Positions 1 to 7,522 of a DNA stretch of 64,000 bases are shown in pieces (position 1 is the first letter of the stretch; each line of letters opens with the position of its first letter). The DNA comes from Zeimonas sp032027205 (lineage in GTDB: Bacteria > Pseudomonadota > Gammaproteobacteria > Burkholderiales > Burkholderiaceae_E). The DNA lies in contig JAVSMN010000001.1 in the NCBI GenBank assembly GCA_032027205.1, forward strand, positions 62,001 to 126,000, read 5' to 3'. The translations under genes were made by a program, and so were the position numbers. The notes under the pieces were generated by a model that had not been told where the DNA came from, made no database searches, and saw only the letters and a list, made by a program, of their open reading frames with translations.

Positions 1-275
1 CGCGCGGTGCGCACGCCCGGTGGCGCGACCCCGGGCTGCGCTGCCGGCTGCGAACCGGTTTGCGCCGCCGACTGCGCATCGGCCCGCGCCGCCGGCTGCG
101 GGTCGGCCGGCACGCCCGGCCGCGCATCGACCTTCGTCGCCCGTAGCCCCGCTACGCACGCGCCGTCGGGCCAGTCCGGACAGCCGAGACCCGCCTGCGA
201 GTGACGGATGAAGGCACTCGATGCGGTGATGCAGACGGTGAGTGCGCAGGCGACGATCGCCAGCCAGCGGATCAC
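1..275 (-). CDS. ctaA: Heme A synthase (COX15/CtaA family), N-terminal part
   Basis: Runs off the window edge; 91 codons are visible without a stop. It begins at a GTG whose bases overlap the TGA of the upstream oxidase-like gene (GTGA). Residues 1-23 form a first membrane helix, followed by HSQAGLGCPDWP (residues 25-36), the hallmark of the COX15/CtaA family that converts heme O to heme A in the inner membrane. After this motif the usual short CYG-type loop is replaced by about 45 residues rich in Ala, Pro and Gln before the edge. Its position as last gene of the cluster suggests it supplies heme A to one or both heme-copper proteins upstream. Family call firm; the low-complexity loop is odd. 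Confidence 0.8.
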   Translation of the reverse strand, partial: MIRWLAIVACALTVCITASSAFIRHSQAGLGCPDWPDGACVAGLRATKVDARPGVPADPQPAARADAQSAAQTGSQPAAQPGVAPPGVRTA

Positions 276-1753
276 GGTTCGCGCGCGACGGCTCGTCCGA
301 CCGAGGCGTCGGCGATCGCCGCCGCATTGCCGCCCGGCGCGGTGCGCCCGCCGCGCACGGCGGCCAGTACGACCCAGATGAAGAGCAGTCCGCCGACGAT
401 CGCGATGGCCCCGCCCAACCCCATCACGCCCATGCCGAAGACCTCCTGCGGCGTGCGCAGCGCCTGCTCGGCGCCCGCGACCTTGCGCTGCACGCCGTAG
501 CCGCCCGACCAGACGAGACCGAGGATGTGCAGCAACTGCCCCGCTCCGTACAGCCACGGCTGCCAGTTAGCGATGCGACCCTGCGGCGCGCGGAACCCGA
601 GCCGCGGCAGCAGCGCATACGCGAGCCCCATCAGCGCGAGCGTCACGCCGACGATCGAGCCGTGGTAATGCGCCGGCACGCGCACGTCGGAACCCTGGAT
701 CAGGAAGCCGATGCCCCCGCCCACGGTAAACAGCAGCAGCGACGTGATCAACGCCGCGCGCAGCGGACGATTCGTTGCATTCTTCGATGCGCCGCGCGAC
801 AGCGCCACCGCCAAGGCGAGCGCCATCGGCAGGATTGCCAACCCGCCGCCGAAGCGCATCAGCCAGGTCATCATCTTGTGATGCTCGACCGAGAGGATCG
901 TCCAGTTCAGGTAGATCGGCGGCACGAAGAAGACCGGCAGCAGGCCGATCGCATACAGCAGCGCGACGACGCGCGGGCTGAGCGGCAACGGCGCGCCAAC
1001 CAGCGTGGCAAGCCAGCCCCAGGCAACGAGCATCAGCAGCGTCCAGGTGAACTGGACGACATGGCCCGGGCCCCAGAACAGCAGCTCGTAATACGTTTTC
1101 GGATCGAGCTCGCGCGGCACCTCGACGATCGACCAGACCATCGCCAGCAACGCGAAGGCGCTCGAGACCGCCGCCGCCTTCAGGCCGAATCGAAGTGCGT
1201 CGGTACCGTCCATGCGCAGGCTCATTCGCGCCGGCGCGACGAAGGAGCGCAACGTGAGCAGCAGGAAGCCGATGCCGAACACGCACAAGCCATAGAGGAA
1301 GGTGTCGTTCAGCAGCACCGGCACGTAGTTCGACATCACCGGCACCGCCACGCCGGTGAACGGCGCCGCTGCCATGAACAGCGTGCCGATCGCCGTGACG
1401 GCGAGCGCGAACCAGCCCAGCCCGATGTAGCGCGGCGAGGTGTCGATCGTCCACAGCATGCCCGCCATCGAGACGAACCAGACGAGCACCGACAGGTCCA
1501 CGTGCACGACGAGCGCGACATGGAAGAAGTCGACGCCGGGTATCAGCTTCGCGATGTACGGCGTGCGCGCGAGCACCAGCAGGATCGAGAACAGGCCGGC
1601 ACCGATCAGCGCAGCCACGCCGAGGAACAGCCACCCGGTGGCGATCGTTCGTTGCTCGGTGGAGGGAACCGCGAGATCGAAGCGATCGTCGGCGGTCGCG
1701 AACGCGCGTCCGAACCATGCCGGACGCCCCTGCAGCAGCGCTTCTCGCGTCAT
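272..1753 (-). CDS. Divergent heme-copper oxidase-like subunit I (second copy)
   Basis: 493 aa integral membrane protein with about 12 helices. The metal ligands of the superfamily are present: a low-spin heme His in helix II (H84, or H78), CuB ligands H231 in helix VI and H291-H292 in helix VII, and H362/H364 in helix X (VPAHYHG). In helix VI the sequence after H231 is VVQF, so the cross-linked Tyr of HPEVY-type oxygen reductases is replaced by Phe, with Gln one residue earlier. No helix-VII Tyr in the cbb3 position is evident. It could be an NO reductase-type enzyme or an uncharacterised oxidase. The ATG overlaps the stop of the preceding small gene (ATGA), indicating translational coupling. 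Confidence 0.8.
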   Translation of the reverse strand: MTREALLQGRPAWFGRAFATADDRFDLAVPSTEQRTIATGWLFLGVAALIGAGLFSILLVLARTPYIAKLIPGVDFFHVALVVHVDLSVLVWFVSMAGMLWTIDTSPRYIGLGWFALAVTAIGTLFMAAAPFTGVAVPVMSNYVPVLLNDTFLYGLCVFGIGFLLLTLRSFVAPARMSLRMDGTDALRFGLKAAAVSSAFALLAMVWSIVEVPRELDPKTYYELLFWGPGHVVQFTWTLLMLVAWGWLATLVGAPLPLSPRVVALLYAIGLLPVFFVPPIYLNWTILSVEHHKMMTWLMRFGGGLAILPMALALAVALSRGASKNATNRPLRAALITSLLLFTVGGGIGFLIQGSDVRVPAHYHGSIVGVTLALMGLAYALLPRLGFRAPQGRIANWQPWLYGAGQLLHILGLVWSGGYGVQRKVAGAEQALRTPQEVFGMGVMGLGGAIAIVGGLLFIWVVLAAVRGGRTAPGGNAAAIADASVGRAVAREP

Positions 1754-2265
1754 CGAATCACCACTCCCTGGTTCTCGACGAAGTCGATGAGCACCACCTG
1801 CCCGGGCTTGACGTCGACGTTGCGTTCGCTCTCGTGGTTGAAGCCCTTGACGCGAACGTCGTCGTTGAGCTGCACGCGGACGTCGTGCTCGCCCGCCGGA
1901 ATCGGCATGCGGAAGTAGCCGCTGGCGGCGCCGTCGCGCTGCAGTCCGGCGGGCTGGTACACCTTGTCGAACAGCAACTTGCCGTCGAGCTCGACGCGCA
2001 CCTGCACCGGAGAGCGCTGGCGCTGGCAGTCCATCTCCTCGCGCAGTTGCGGCGGCAGCTTGGCGAGTTCCTCCGGCGTGCGCTTGCGGCAGTCGGTGGC
2101 GACCTGGCCCGGATGGCGGAACGACAGCCGCAACAGTCCCTCGTCGGGATCGAGGTGTCGATAGGTGGGTGAGCTCGAAAAATAGACGACGAAGGCCGCG
2201 AAGAATGCGTACAGGATCGCCTGCCCGACCCAGCGGAAAACGGAACTAGTGGATTGTTGCGCCAT
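1750..2265 (-). CDS. Membrane-anchored protein of unknown function
   Basis: 171 aa when started at ATG 2265, which has GGAGAA 5 nt upstream; longer in-frame starts lie inside the preceding gene. One N-terminal helix (about residues 11-30) is followed by a periplasmic-type domain of about 140 residues, with two Cys (TDCRK and MDCQRQ) that could form a disulfide and a beta-rich C-terminal half. I do not recognise the family. Its first 20 bases overlap the end of the cytochrome b fusion gene and its stop overlaps the next start, so it sits tightly inside the oxidase operon. It may be an assembly factor or accessory subunit for the subunit I encoded downstream; that is inference from position only. 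Confidence 0.75.
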   Translation of the reverse strand: MAQQSTSSVFRWVGQAILYAFFAAFVVYFSSSPTYRHLDPDEGLLRLSFRHPGQVATDCRKRTPEELAKLPPQLREEMDCQRQRSPVQVRVELDGKLLFDKVYQPAGLQRDGAASGYFRMPIPAGEHDVRVQLNDDVRVKGFNHESERNVDVKPGQVVLIDFVENQGVVIR

Positions 2266-3883
2266 CGCGATTCTCCGTGGAAAGCCCGACCTCACCCGCT
2301 GCCGGCGTCTGCGCCTGATCGAAACCATCCAGATCGTGCCGGAAACGAGCGAGTTGCGCCTGTAGCGCGATCAAATCCTCGCTTGCTGCCTCGATCCGTC
2401 GAATGCGCTGGCGCTCGGTCGCCGCGCGCAGCCGCGGCTCGCGTTCGCCGGCGAGTCGCTGCGCCGTCCAGCGGGCGCCGAAGCGGTACTCGCAATCGTC
2501 GGGCGGGCACGACACGACCGCGACGCCGCGCGCGCCGTGGCGCAATGCGTAGTCGACGAAGGCCGGCGCCAGCATCGCCGCGCACGGCAGCGCGATCGGC
2601 AGCAGGTCCGCCGCCGCCGCGGGCGCCGCCGCATGATTGCACGAGAAGACGACGATCGGCGTTGGCCCCCGATGGGCCTCCAGCCCCGCCTGCAGTTCGT
2701 CGCGCAGTGCGCCGATGCCAAGGTCCGGCAGATCGATGCCGGTGACCAGGCGCGCGTCGGAGCGAAACGGTGTCGACGACGGACACGCTCCGGCGCAGAT
2801 GCCGCACGACGCGCAGCGGTCGGCGTCGACCACGGCGATCTGCCCGCGTCCGCTCGGATGCGGCGCCATCTCGATCGCCGCGTACGGACAGTCGGCGAAG
2901 CAACGTTGGCACCCGTTGCAATTGTCGGCATCGACGACCGCCACCGGCGCGCGCGCGCGGGCGCGCCGCGTCAACCACGGCGCGACTGCGCCGAGCAGCG
3001 TGAGCGCGGCCATCACGGCCCAGACGAGCCACGGCGAACCGGACTGCAGCGAGGCGAACGGCGCGAGATAGAACCAGTCGAGCGCGAGCTCGCCGCCAAG
3101 GTTCATCGGGTCGGCCGGCGGCGGCAGCGGCGCCGCGGCGAACAGCGATGCCGCCGACAGCGCCGCGAGCGTGCCGACGAGTACGGCGCGCGAAGCGTTG
3201 GTGCGCGGCTGCGTCAGGCGCTTGACGTGCAGCCACATCGCCAGCAGCAGCGCGAGCGAGACGCCGATGTGCAGGAAGATCAGCAGCGAGAACAGTCGGT
3301 CGGATACGGCACCGGCATCGAGGAAGTTGCGCACCAGCGCAGAGTCGAAGCCGGGCAGCACGCCGAACCACTCGGCGACTGCCGTCGCGACGAACAGCGC
3401 CACCGTGTCCCAGACGAGCCAGTAGCCGATGCCGCCGGCGGCCAGGATCAGCCACGGCGTCGGCACGCCGGTGAGCCAGGTGAACCAGCGAAAGCCACGA
3501 TAGCGCCCGTACGCCCATTCGCGCAGCAGATGCGCGACGACGACGACGACGAGCGCGTCGGACGCATAGCGATGCAGGCTGCGCATGAAGGCGCCGCCGA
3601 TCACGGCGCCGCTCGCCATCTGCTGCACCGACGCGTAGGCGCCATCGGCGCTCGTGTCGTAGAAGATGTAGAGATACGCCCCGGTGAGCGCGATCAGCCA
3701 GAACAGGTCGAAGGCCAGGCCGCCCAACTGGCGCAGCGGATTCGCCGGCTCGCCGAAGGCCCGGTCGAAGCCGCGCTCGATGCGACGCACGACGCTTGCC
3801 GCGCGCGTGCGCAGCGCACGCGGATCGTCGTCCCGATCGATAAGCGCCGCAGCGGACCCGCCCGCAACGACAAGGTCGGGCAT
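2246..3883 (-). CDS. Cytochrome b - 2x[4Fe-4S] - MvhD-like fusion protein
   Basis: 545 aa from ATG 3883. The first ~300 residues are a cytochrome b/b6-type N-terminal domain with two His pairs spaced 14 apart (LHRYASD...AHLLREW and FLHIG...WLHVKR), giving four ligands for two b hemes. Next comes a bacterial ferredoxin segment with two complete clusters (CNGCQRCFADCP and CASCGICAGACP). The C-terminal ~150 residues resemble the iron-sulfur delta subunit MvhD/FlpD, with Cys in FSCNHA, LPCAAM and SCPPDDCEYRFG. This would link quinone or heme electron transfer to a low-potential soluble carrier. The cytochrome part is paralogous to that of the divergent fusion at 7523. The exact partner and direction of electron flow are unknown. 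Confidence 0.82.
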   Translation of the reverse strand: MPDLVVAGGSAAALIDRDDDPRALRTRAASVVRRIERGFDRAFGEPANPLRQLGGLAFDLFWLIALTGAYLYIFYDTSADGAYASVQQMASGAVIGGAFMRSLHRYASDALVVVVVAHLLREWAYGRYRGFRWFTWLTGVPTPWLILAAGGIGYWLVWDTVALFVATAVAEWFGVLPGFDSALVRNFLDAGAVSDRLFSLLIFLHIGVSLALLLAMWLHVKRLTQPRTNASRAVLVGTLAALSAASLFAAAPLPPPADPMNLGGELALDWFYLAPFASLQSGSPWLVWAVMAALTLLGAVAPWLTRRARARAPVAVVDADNCNGCQRCFADCPYAAIEMAPHPSGRGQIAVVDADRCASCGICAGACPSSTPFRSDARLVTGIDLPDLGIGALRDELQAGLEAHRGPTPIVVFSCNHAAAPAAAADLLPIALPCAAMLAPAFVDYALRHGARGVAVVSCPPDDCEYRFGARWTAQRLAGEREPRLRAATERQRIRRIEAASEDLIALQAQLARFRHDLDGFDQAQTPAAGEVGLSTENRDGATIH

Positions 3884-3924
3884 TGCTTCAACCCGGCGTG
3901 GCGCCTTCAACAACCGCTCCCGCT

Positions 3925-4776
3925 TCAGGCGCGACTCGGATTTCGCAGGGCGCGAACGACGAACCAGGCCATTGCGCCGAGCGTGGTCAGCCCGGCGAAA
4001 ATCTCGAAGAACAGGCCGTAGTTCACCCGATAACCACCCGAGTACGGATCGTAGACGGTGCAGTACAGCTTCACCTTCTCCCATACATTCTCGAGCGTGA
4101 ACTCGCGCGACGCCTGCCCGGAAAGCAGCTCCTTCAGCGGCTGCACCAGCATCGGCAGGTCGAAGCTCTCGCCGTAGACCTGCCGGTAGATGACGCCCTC
4201 GGCATCGACCACCGTGACCTGCGTGACGTGGTCGAAACCCTTCGGCGTCGCCTCGTAGCTGAAGCCCAGGTTGGCCGTCAGCGCATCGATCTGCGCCGGA
4301 TCGGGGCTCAGGAAATGCCAGTCGCGATCATCGATGCCGTTCTGCTTGCGGAACGCCGCCATCGCGGCCGGATCATCGAACGGCTGGTTGAAGCCGATCG
4401 AGACGATGTGGAAGCGATCGTTGCCGAGCGCGTCGCGCGCGGTGCGCACCGCCTGCGCGAGGAACTGCGTGGCCACCGGGCACGCCTGGAAGCAGCCGGT
4501 GTAGACGAGACTGACGAGCAGCGGCTTGCCGGCGAAATCGCTGAAGCGCACCGGCTTGCCGGTGTGGTCGCGCATGGCGACGTCGAGCAACGGCCGACCG
4601 ATCGCCGCCTGGCTGTCGGCAAGCGCCTTGCGGTAGTCGGGTGCGACGCTGCGCGCCGCGTCCGGCGCGGCCGTCGCCGGCCCGACGCCACCAATGAGAA
4701 CGGCCGAAACGACCGCCGCGAGGGCGGCGATCGTTCGGCCGAGGGTGCTGCGGGAAATACTGCCGGTACGGGTCAA
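3925..4776 (-). CDS. senC: SCO1/SenC/PrrC family copper chaperone-like protein
   Basis: 283 aa. Signal or anchor helix near residues 15-37, then a thioredoxin-fold SCO domain with the copper-binding C95-x3-C99 (TGCFQACP) and H183 (KGFDHVTQ). Unusually there is an additional C-terminal extension ending in a second membrane helix (about residues 255-277). SCO proteins deliver Cu to the CuA centre of subunit II, which fits the CuA motif in the neighbouring gene. The visible start is TTG 4776, just 1 nt after the stop of the catalytic subunit; no better start is seen. Subunit II-subunit I-SenC order matches NorSY-SenC clusters known from ammonia oxidisers. Confidence 0.85.
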   Translation of the reverse strand: MTRTGSISRSTLGRTIAALAAVVSAVLIGGVGPATAAPDAARSVAPDYRKALADSQAAIGRPLLDVAMRDHTGKPVRFSDFAGKPLLVSLVYTGCFQACPVATQFLAQAVRTARDALGNDRFHIVSIGFNQPFDDPAAMAAFRKQNGIDDRDWHFLSPDPAQIDALTANLGFSYEATPKGFDHVTQVTVVDAEGVIYRQVYGESFDLPMLVQPLKELLSGQASREFTLENVWEKVKLYCTVYDPYSGGYRVNYGLFFEIFAGLTTLGAMAWFVVRALRNPSRA

Positions 4777-4777
4777 C

Positions 4778-6487
4778 TCAACTCAATCCCCATACCGTCG
4801 ACAGGTATTTCCAGTTGACGAAGTAGTACAGCACGAAGGCGACCAGGAAAACCAGCGCCAGCGAGAAGGTGCCCGGCGCGTGGAACCCGCCGCCGACCAC
4901 GCCGTGGCCGCGCAGCGCTGCCGCGACCGGGGGGAGCCGCAGCGGGCTGACCTGCGTCGTGTAGGCGCCGGCATCGAGTCGCTTGCCGAAGAACACCGTG
5001 CCGACCGCGATGATGATGTACATCGCCCCGCCGATGATCGCGATCACGCCCGAGATCCCGACCAGCGTCATCATCAGCAGCGCCGTGCCCGGGAACTCGT
5101 AGGGCAGCGACGCGCCGGCGAAGGTGATGTCCCAGTGGCGACGCGGAACGCCCAGCGTGCCAGCGCCCATCATCGTCAGCGTGAACACGGCCATCCCGAT
5201 GCCGAAGACGTACGGCTGCCACTTCGCCCAGCCGGGCAGGATGATCTCGCGCTGGAACAGCGTGGGCAGCAGGAAGTACGTGATCGCCATGAACGCGAGC
5301 GTGGTGCCGAGAACGACGGTGGCGTGGAAGTGGCCCGGCACGTAGATCGTATTGTGGATGATCATGTTCAGCTGCTCGGTGCCCATCATGACGCCCGAGA
5401 TGCCGCCCAGGAAGCCGAAGCCGATCAGCGAGATGAACACGCCGGAGAACACCGGGTTGCCCCAGGGCGCCTTGCGCAGCCACTCGAACAGGCCCTTGGT
5501 GAAGCCCTTCTCGCGTTGCGCCGCCTCCATCGCGCCCGGAACGGTCAGGCCGTGGACCATCGACGCGAGCACGGCGAGGTACATCGCGTAGCTGGTGTTG
5601 AAGACCTTCCACTCGGTGCCCACGCCCGGGTCGGCCAGGATGTGGTGCGCGGCGGCCAGCTGCAGGAACAGGATGTAGAGCAGGAACGCGCCGCGGCTCA
5701 CGCGCTCGGACATCGGCTTGGCGCCGAAGACGATCGCAGCCACCGCATACCAGACCGACACGTGCGCGGCAACGTTGATCTGCTGCGACGAGTGGCCGAA
5801 GGCCCACCAGATCACGCGGTACATCACCGGGTCGATGTGCTTGATGTAGCCGATCGACCACAGCCAGGTCGGGATCAGGATGATCGCGCCCGAGGCGATC
5901 GTGTAGATCGCGATGATGCAGGCGGTGAGCGCGCCGAACGTGACGAGCGGGATCGACCCTTCGTAGGTTTTCTCACCACGCGCGACGACCAGCGTGCCGA
6001 GGAAGACGAAGCAGCCGATCAGCGCGCCGACGGCGAACAGGATCAGCCCGAGGTAGAACCAGTGCGCCGCCGGCATCGGCACGTACGACGTCATCATCAC
6101 CGTCGCGTTGCCCTGGAACACCGTGGTGTTCCACATGACCACACCGATCACCATCAGCGCGAACCCGAGCCAGGCGATCCGCGGCGTTGCCAATCGGCTT
6201 CGCAGCAGCGTCGACGAGCAGAAGTACAGGACCGCGATCTCGAAGAAGATGATCCACGCGACGAGCATGTCGAGCCCGTGTGCGGTGAGGAACAGGTAGA
6301 AGTTGTCGGCGTCGACGAGGTGGATCGCCTGCCAGCGGGTGAGCGTGATCAGCAGCGCGAGCACGCCGCCGACGAGCAGCATCACGATGCCGGCGACGGC
6401 ATGGATCTTGATCAGCGACTCGGCCGACTTGTGGAACTGCAACCCCGATCGGGGGCAGATGCGGAACAGCGCTTGGGCGGTGGCCAT
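4778..6487 (-). CDS. Heme-copper oxidoreductase subunit I, NorSY/sNOR-like
   Basis: 569 aa, B-family-like architecture with about 13-14 membrane helices. Ligands seen: H70 for the low-spin heme, CuB ligands H232 (AFGHSSQQ), H281 and H282, then H386 and H388 in helix X (VPGHFHAT). In helix VI the position of the active-site Tyr (H+4) is Gln236, with Gln235 beside it, so the oxygen-reductase Tyr is missing. Loss of this Tyr is characteristic of NO-reducing members of the superfamily, and the genetic setting (CuA subunit II before it, SenC after it) matches the sNOR type. Function as NO reductase is inference; an atypical oxidase is the alternative. Most databases would label it cytochrome c oxidase subunit I. 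Confidence 0.85.
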   Translation of the reverse strand: MATAQALFRICPRSGLQFHKSAESLIKIHAVAGIVMLLVGGVLALLITLTRWQAIHLVDADNFYLFLTAHGLDMLVAWIIFFEIAVLYFCSSTLLRSRLATPRIAWLGFALMVIGVVMWNTTVFQGNATVMMTSYVPMPAAHWFYLGLILFAVGALIGCFVFLGTLVVARGEKTYEGSIPLVTFGALTACIIAIYTIASGAIILIPTWLWSIGYIKHIDPVMYRVIWWAFGHSSQQINVAAHVSVWYAVAAIVFGAKPMSERVSRGAFLLYILFLQLAAAHHILADPGVGTEWKVFNTSYAMYLAVLASMVHGLTVPGAMEAAQREKGFTKGLFEWLRKAPWGNPVFSGVFISLIGFGFLGGISGVMMGTEQLNMIIHNTIYVPGHFHATVVLGTTLAFMAITYFLLPTLFQREIILPGWAKWQPYVFGIGMAVFTLTMMGAGTLGVPRRHWDITFAGASLPYEFPGTALLMMTLVGISGVIAIIGGAMYIIIAVGTVFFGKRLDAGAYTTQVSPLRLPPVAAALRGHGVVGGGFHAPGTFSLALVFLVAFVLYYFVNWKYLSTVWGLS

Positions 6488-6500
6488 CAGTGCCTCTTCC

Positions 6501-7040
6501 TTATTTGACGTACAACCGCGACACCATCTTGTGGTGTCCGATCCCGCAGAACTCGTTGCAGACGATCGCGTAGGTGCCCGAGCGGTTCGGCTGGATCGTC
6601 ACGACGTGCTGGTAGCCCGGCAACACCTGGATGTTGATGTTCTCGGGCTGCAGCGAGAAACCGTGCTGGTAGTCCATGGCGCTCAGGTTCAGCCGATACG
6701 TCTTGCCCTTCTCCAACTCGAGGATCGGCCACCAGGACCACAGGCGCGCGATCAGGTAGACATCGCTGCCCGCAGGCGGCGCGACCACCGGGATCTTCTC
6801 GTCGGTTTCGGTGCGCACCGTGTACTTGTCGACCATCGCCTGCGCCGCCTTCGCGTACAGCTCGGGCTTGACGCGATAGGTTTCGGCCGACAGGTTCTGC
6901 GTACCGTACACGTGCCAGTACGGCATCATGAAGAACATGATCAGGCACCAGATGAAGGCTATGGAGATCCATAGCACCTCATCCCTGCCGATCGGCTCCT
7001 TCGACCAGATCCGCTTTGGCGGCGGAAGAATTGCACTCAT
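6501..7040 (-). CDS. CuA-containing subunit II of the heme-copper complex
   Basis: 179 aa from ATG 7040. One N-terminal membrane helix (about residues 22-40), then a periplasmic cupredoxin domain. All CuA ligands are present: H126 (DYQHGF), C161, E163, C165, H169 and M172 (CNEFCGIGHHKM). It should accept electrons from a soluble c-type cytochrome or cupredoxin and pass them to subunit I, whose gene begins 13 nt downstream. Having only one N-terminal helix is typical of ba3/B-type subunit II; family members are of similar length. Confidence 0.9.
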   Translation of the reverse strand: MSAILPPPKRIWSKEPIGRDEVLWISIAFIWCLIMFFMMPYWHVYGTQNLSAETYRVKPELYAKAAQAMVDKYTVRTETDEKIPVVAPPAGSDVYLIARLWSWWPILELEKGKTYRLNLSAMDYQHGFSLQPENINIQVLPGYQHVVTIQPNRSGTYAIVCNEFCGIGHHKMVSRLYVK

Positions 7041-7059
7041 GCCGATCTCCTTGCGCGAC

Positions 7060-7248
7060 TCACTGGGCGAGCGGCGTAACCGGGATTCCAGCGATCTCCA
7101 TCACACCCCACAGGATGTAGAGGACCGTCGGACTCACGACGCCGAGGAACAACAGCAGGAACGGGTTGTCGAGGATCTGCTGGAAGACGGGAACCCTTTC
7201 TTCGGGCTCCTGCGGCGGCGCAACTTGGGAGACCTGTTTGTCGGCCAT
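7060..7248 (-). CDS. Small one-helix subunit (subunit IIa-like)
   Basis: 62 aa, first gene of the minus-strand cluster. The first ~24 residues are polar (Pro, Gln, Glu rich), then a single hydrophobic helix (about residues 26-58, FLLLFLGVVSPTVLYILWGV). It resembles in size and layout the small subunit IIa of ba3-type oxidases and sits 19 nt before the CuA subunit gene, but sequence alone does not prove homology. Promoter signals upstream include an FNR-type box at 7307-7320. Confidence 0.7.
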   Translation of the reverse strand: MADKQVSQVAPPQEPEERVPVFQQILDNPFLLLFLGVVSPTVLYILWGVMEIAGIPVTPLAQ

Positions 7249-7306
7249 GGACGGTGTCCTCGTGTTTTAACGCGGGCATCATGGTTGCTGCCCCCGGCCC
7301 CCCGCA

Positions 7307-7320
7307 TTGACCGGGATCAA
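7307..7320. promoter_or_regulatory. FNR/Dnr-type operator between the divergent respiratory units
   Basis: TTGACCGGGATCAA matches the FNR-family consensus TTGAT-N4-ATCAA in 9 of 10 defined positions. On the minus strand a CATGAT hexamer at 7283-7278 could serve as -10, placing +1 near 7271 and the operator centre at about -42, the class II activation position. This would drive the subunit IIa-like gene at 7248. The box is 203 nt from the plus-strand start at 7523. The rest of 7249-7522 shows no other clear signal. Confidence 0.6.
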
Positions 7321-7522
7321 GCGTTCGAATGCACCGTTCCGAAGTTGCCACGAACGCGTGGCATCCGGGAAGCCCCACGTGGCAAGTACGGCCACTCGAA
7401 GGGATCCGCGCAACAATAAATGGAATGTATTCGTGCGCGCGGTGCGGCAGTTGTTGCACCGCCGCGCCGTTCTCGCTACGTTGCCAGCGCCTGCGCGCAG
7501 ACGCAGGCCAACGGAGAATCTC

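Noticed and set aside
242..1918. Long open frame on the plus strand opposite the heme-copper subunit I
   Set aside because: It is Arg, His and Gln rich, the antisense pattern of a GC-rich membrane gene, with no ribosome site or known domain.
2537..4021. Plus-strand open frame opposite the cytochrome b fusion
   Set aside because: Same antisense composition; the minus-strand gene has complete Cys and His motifs.
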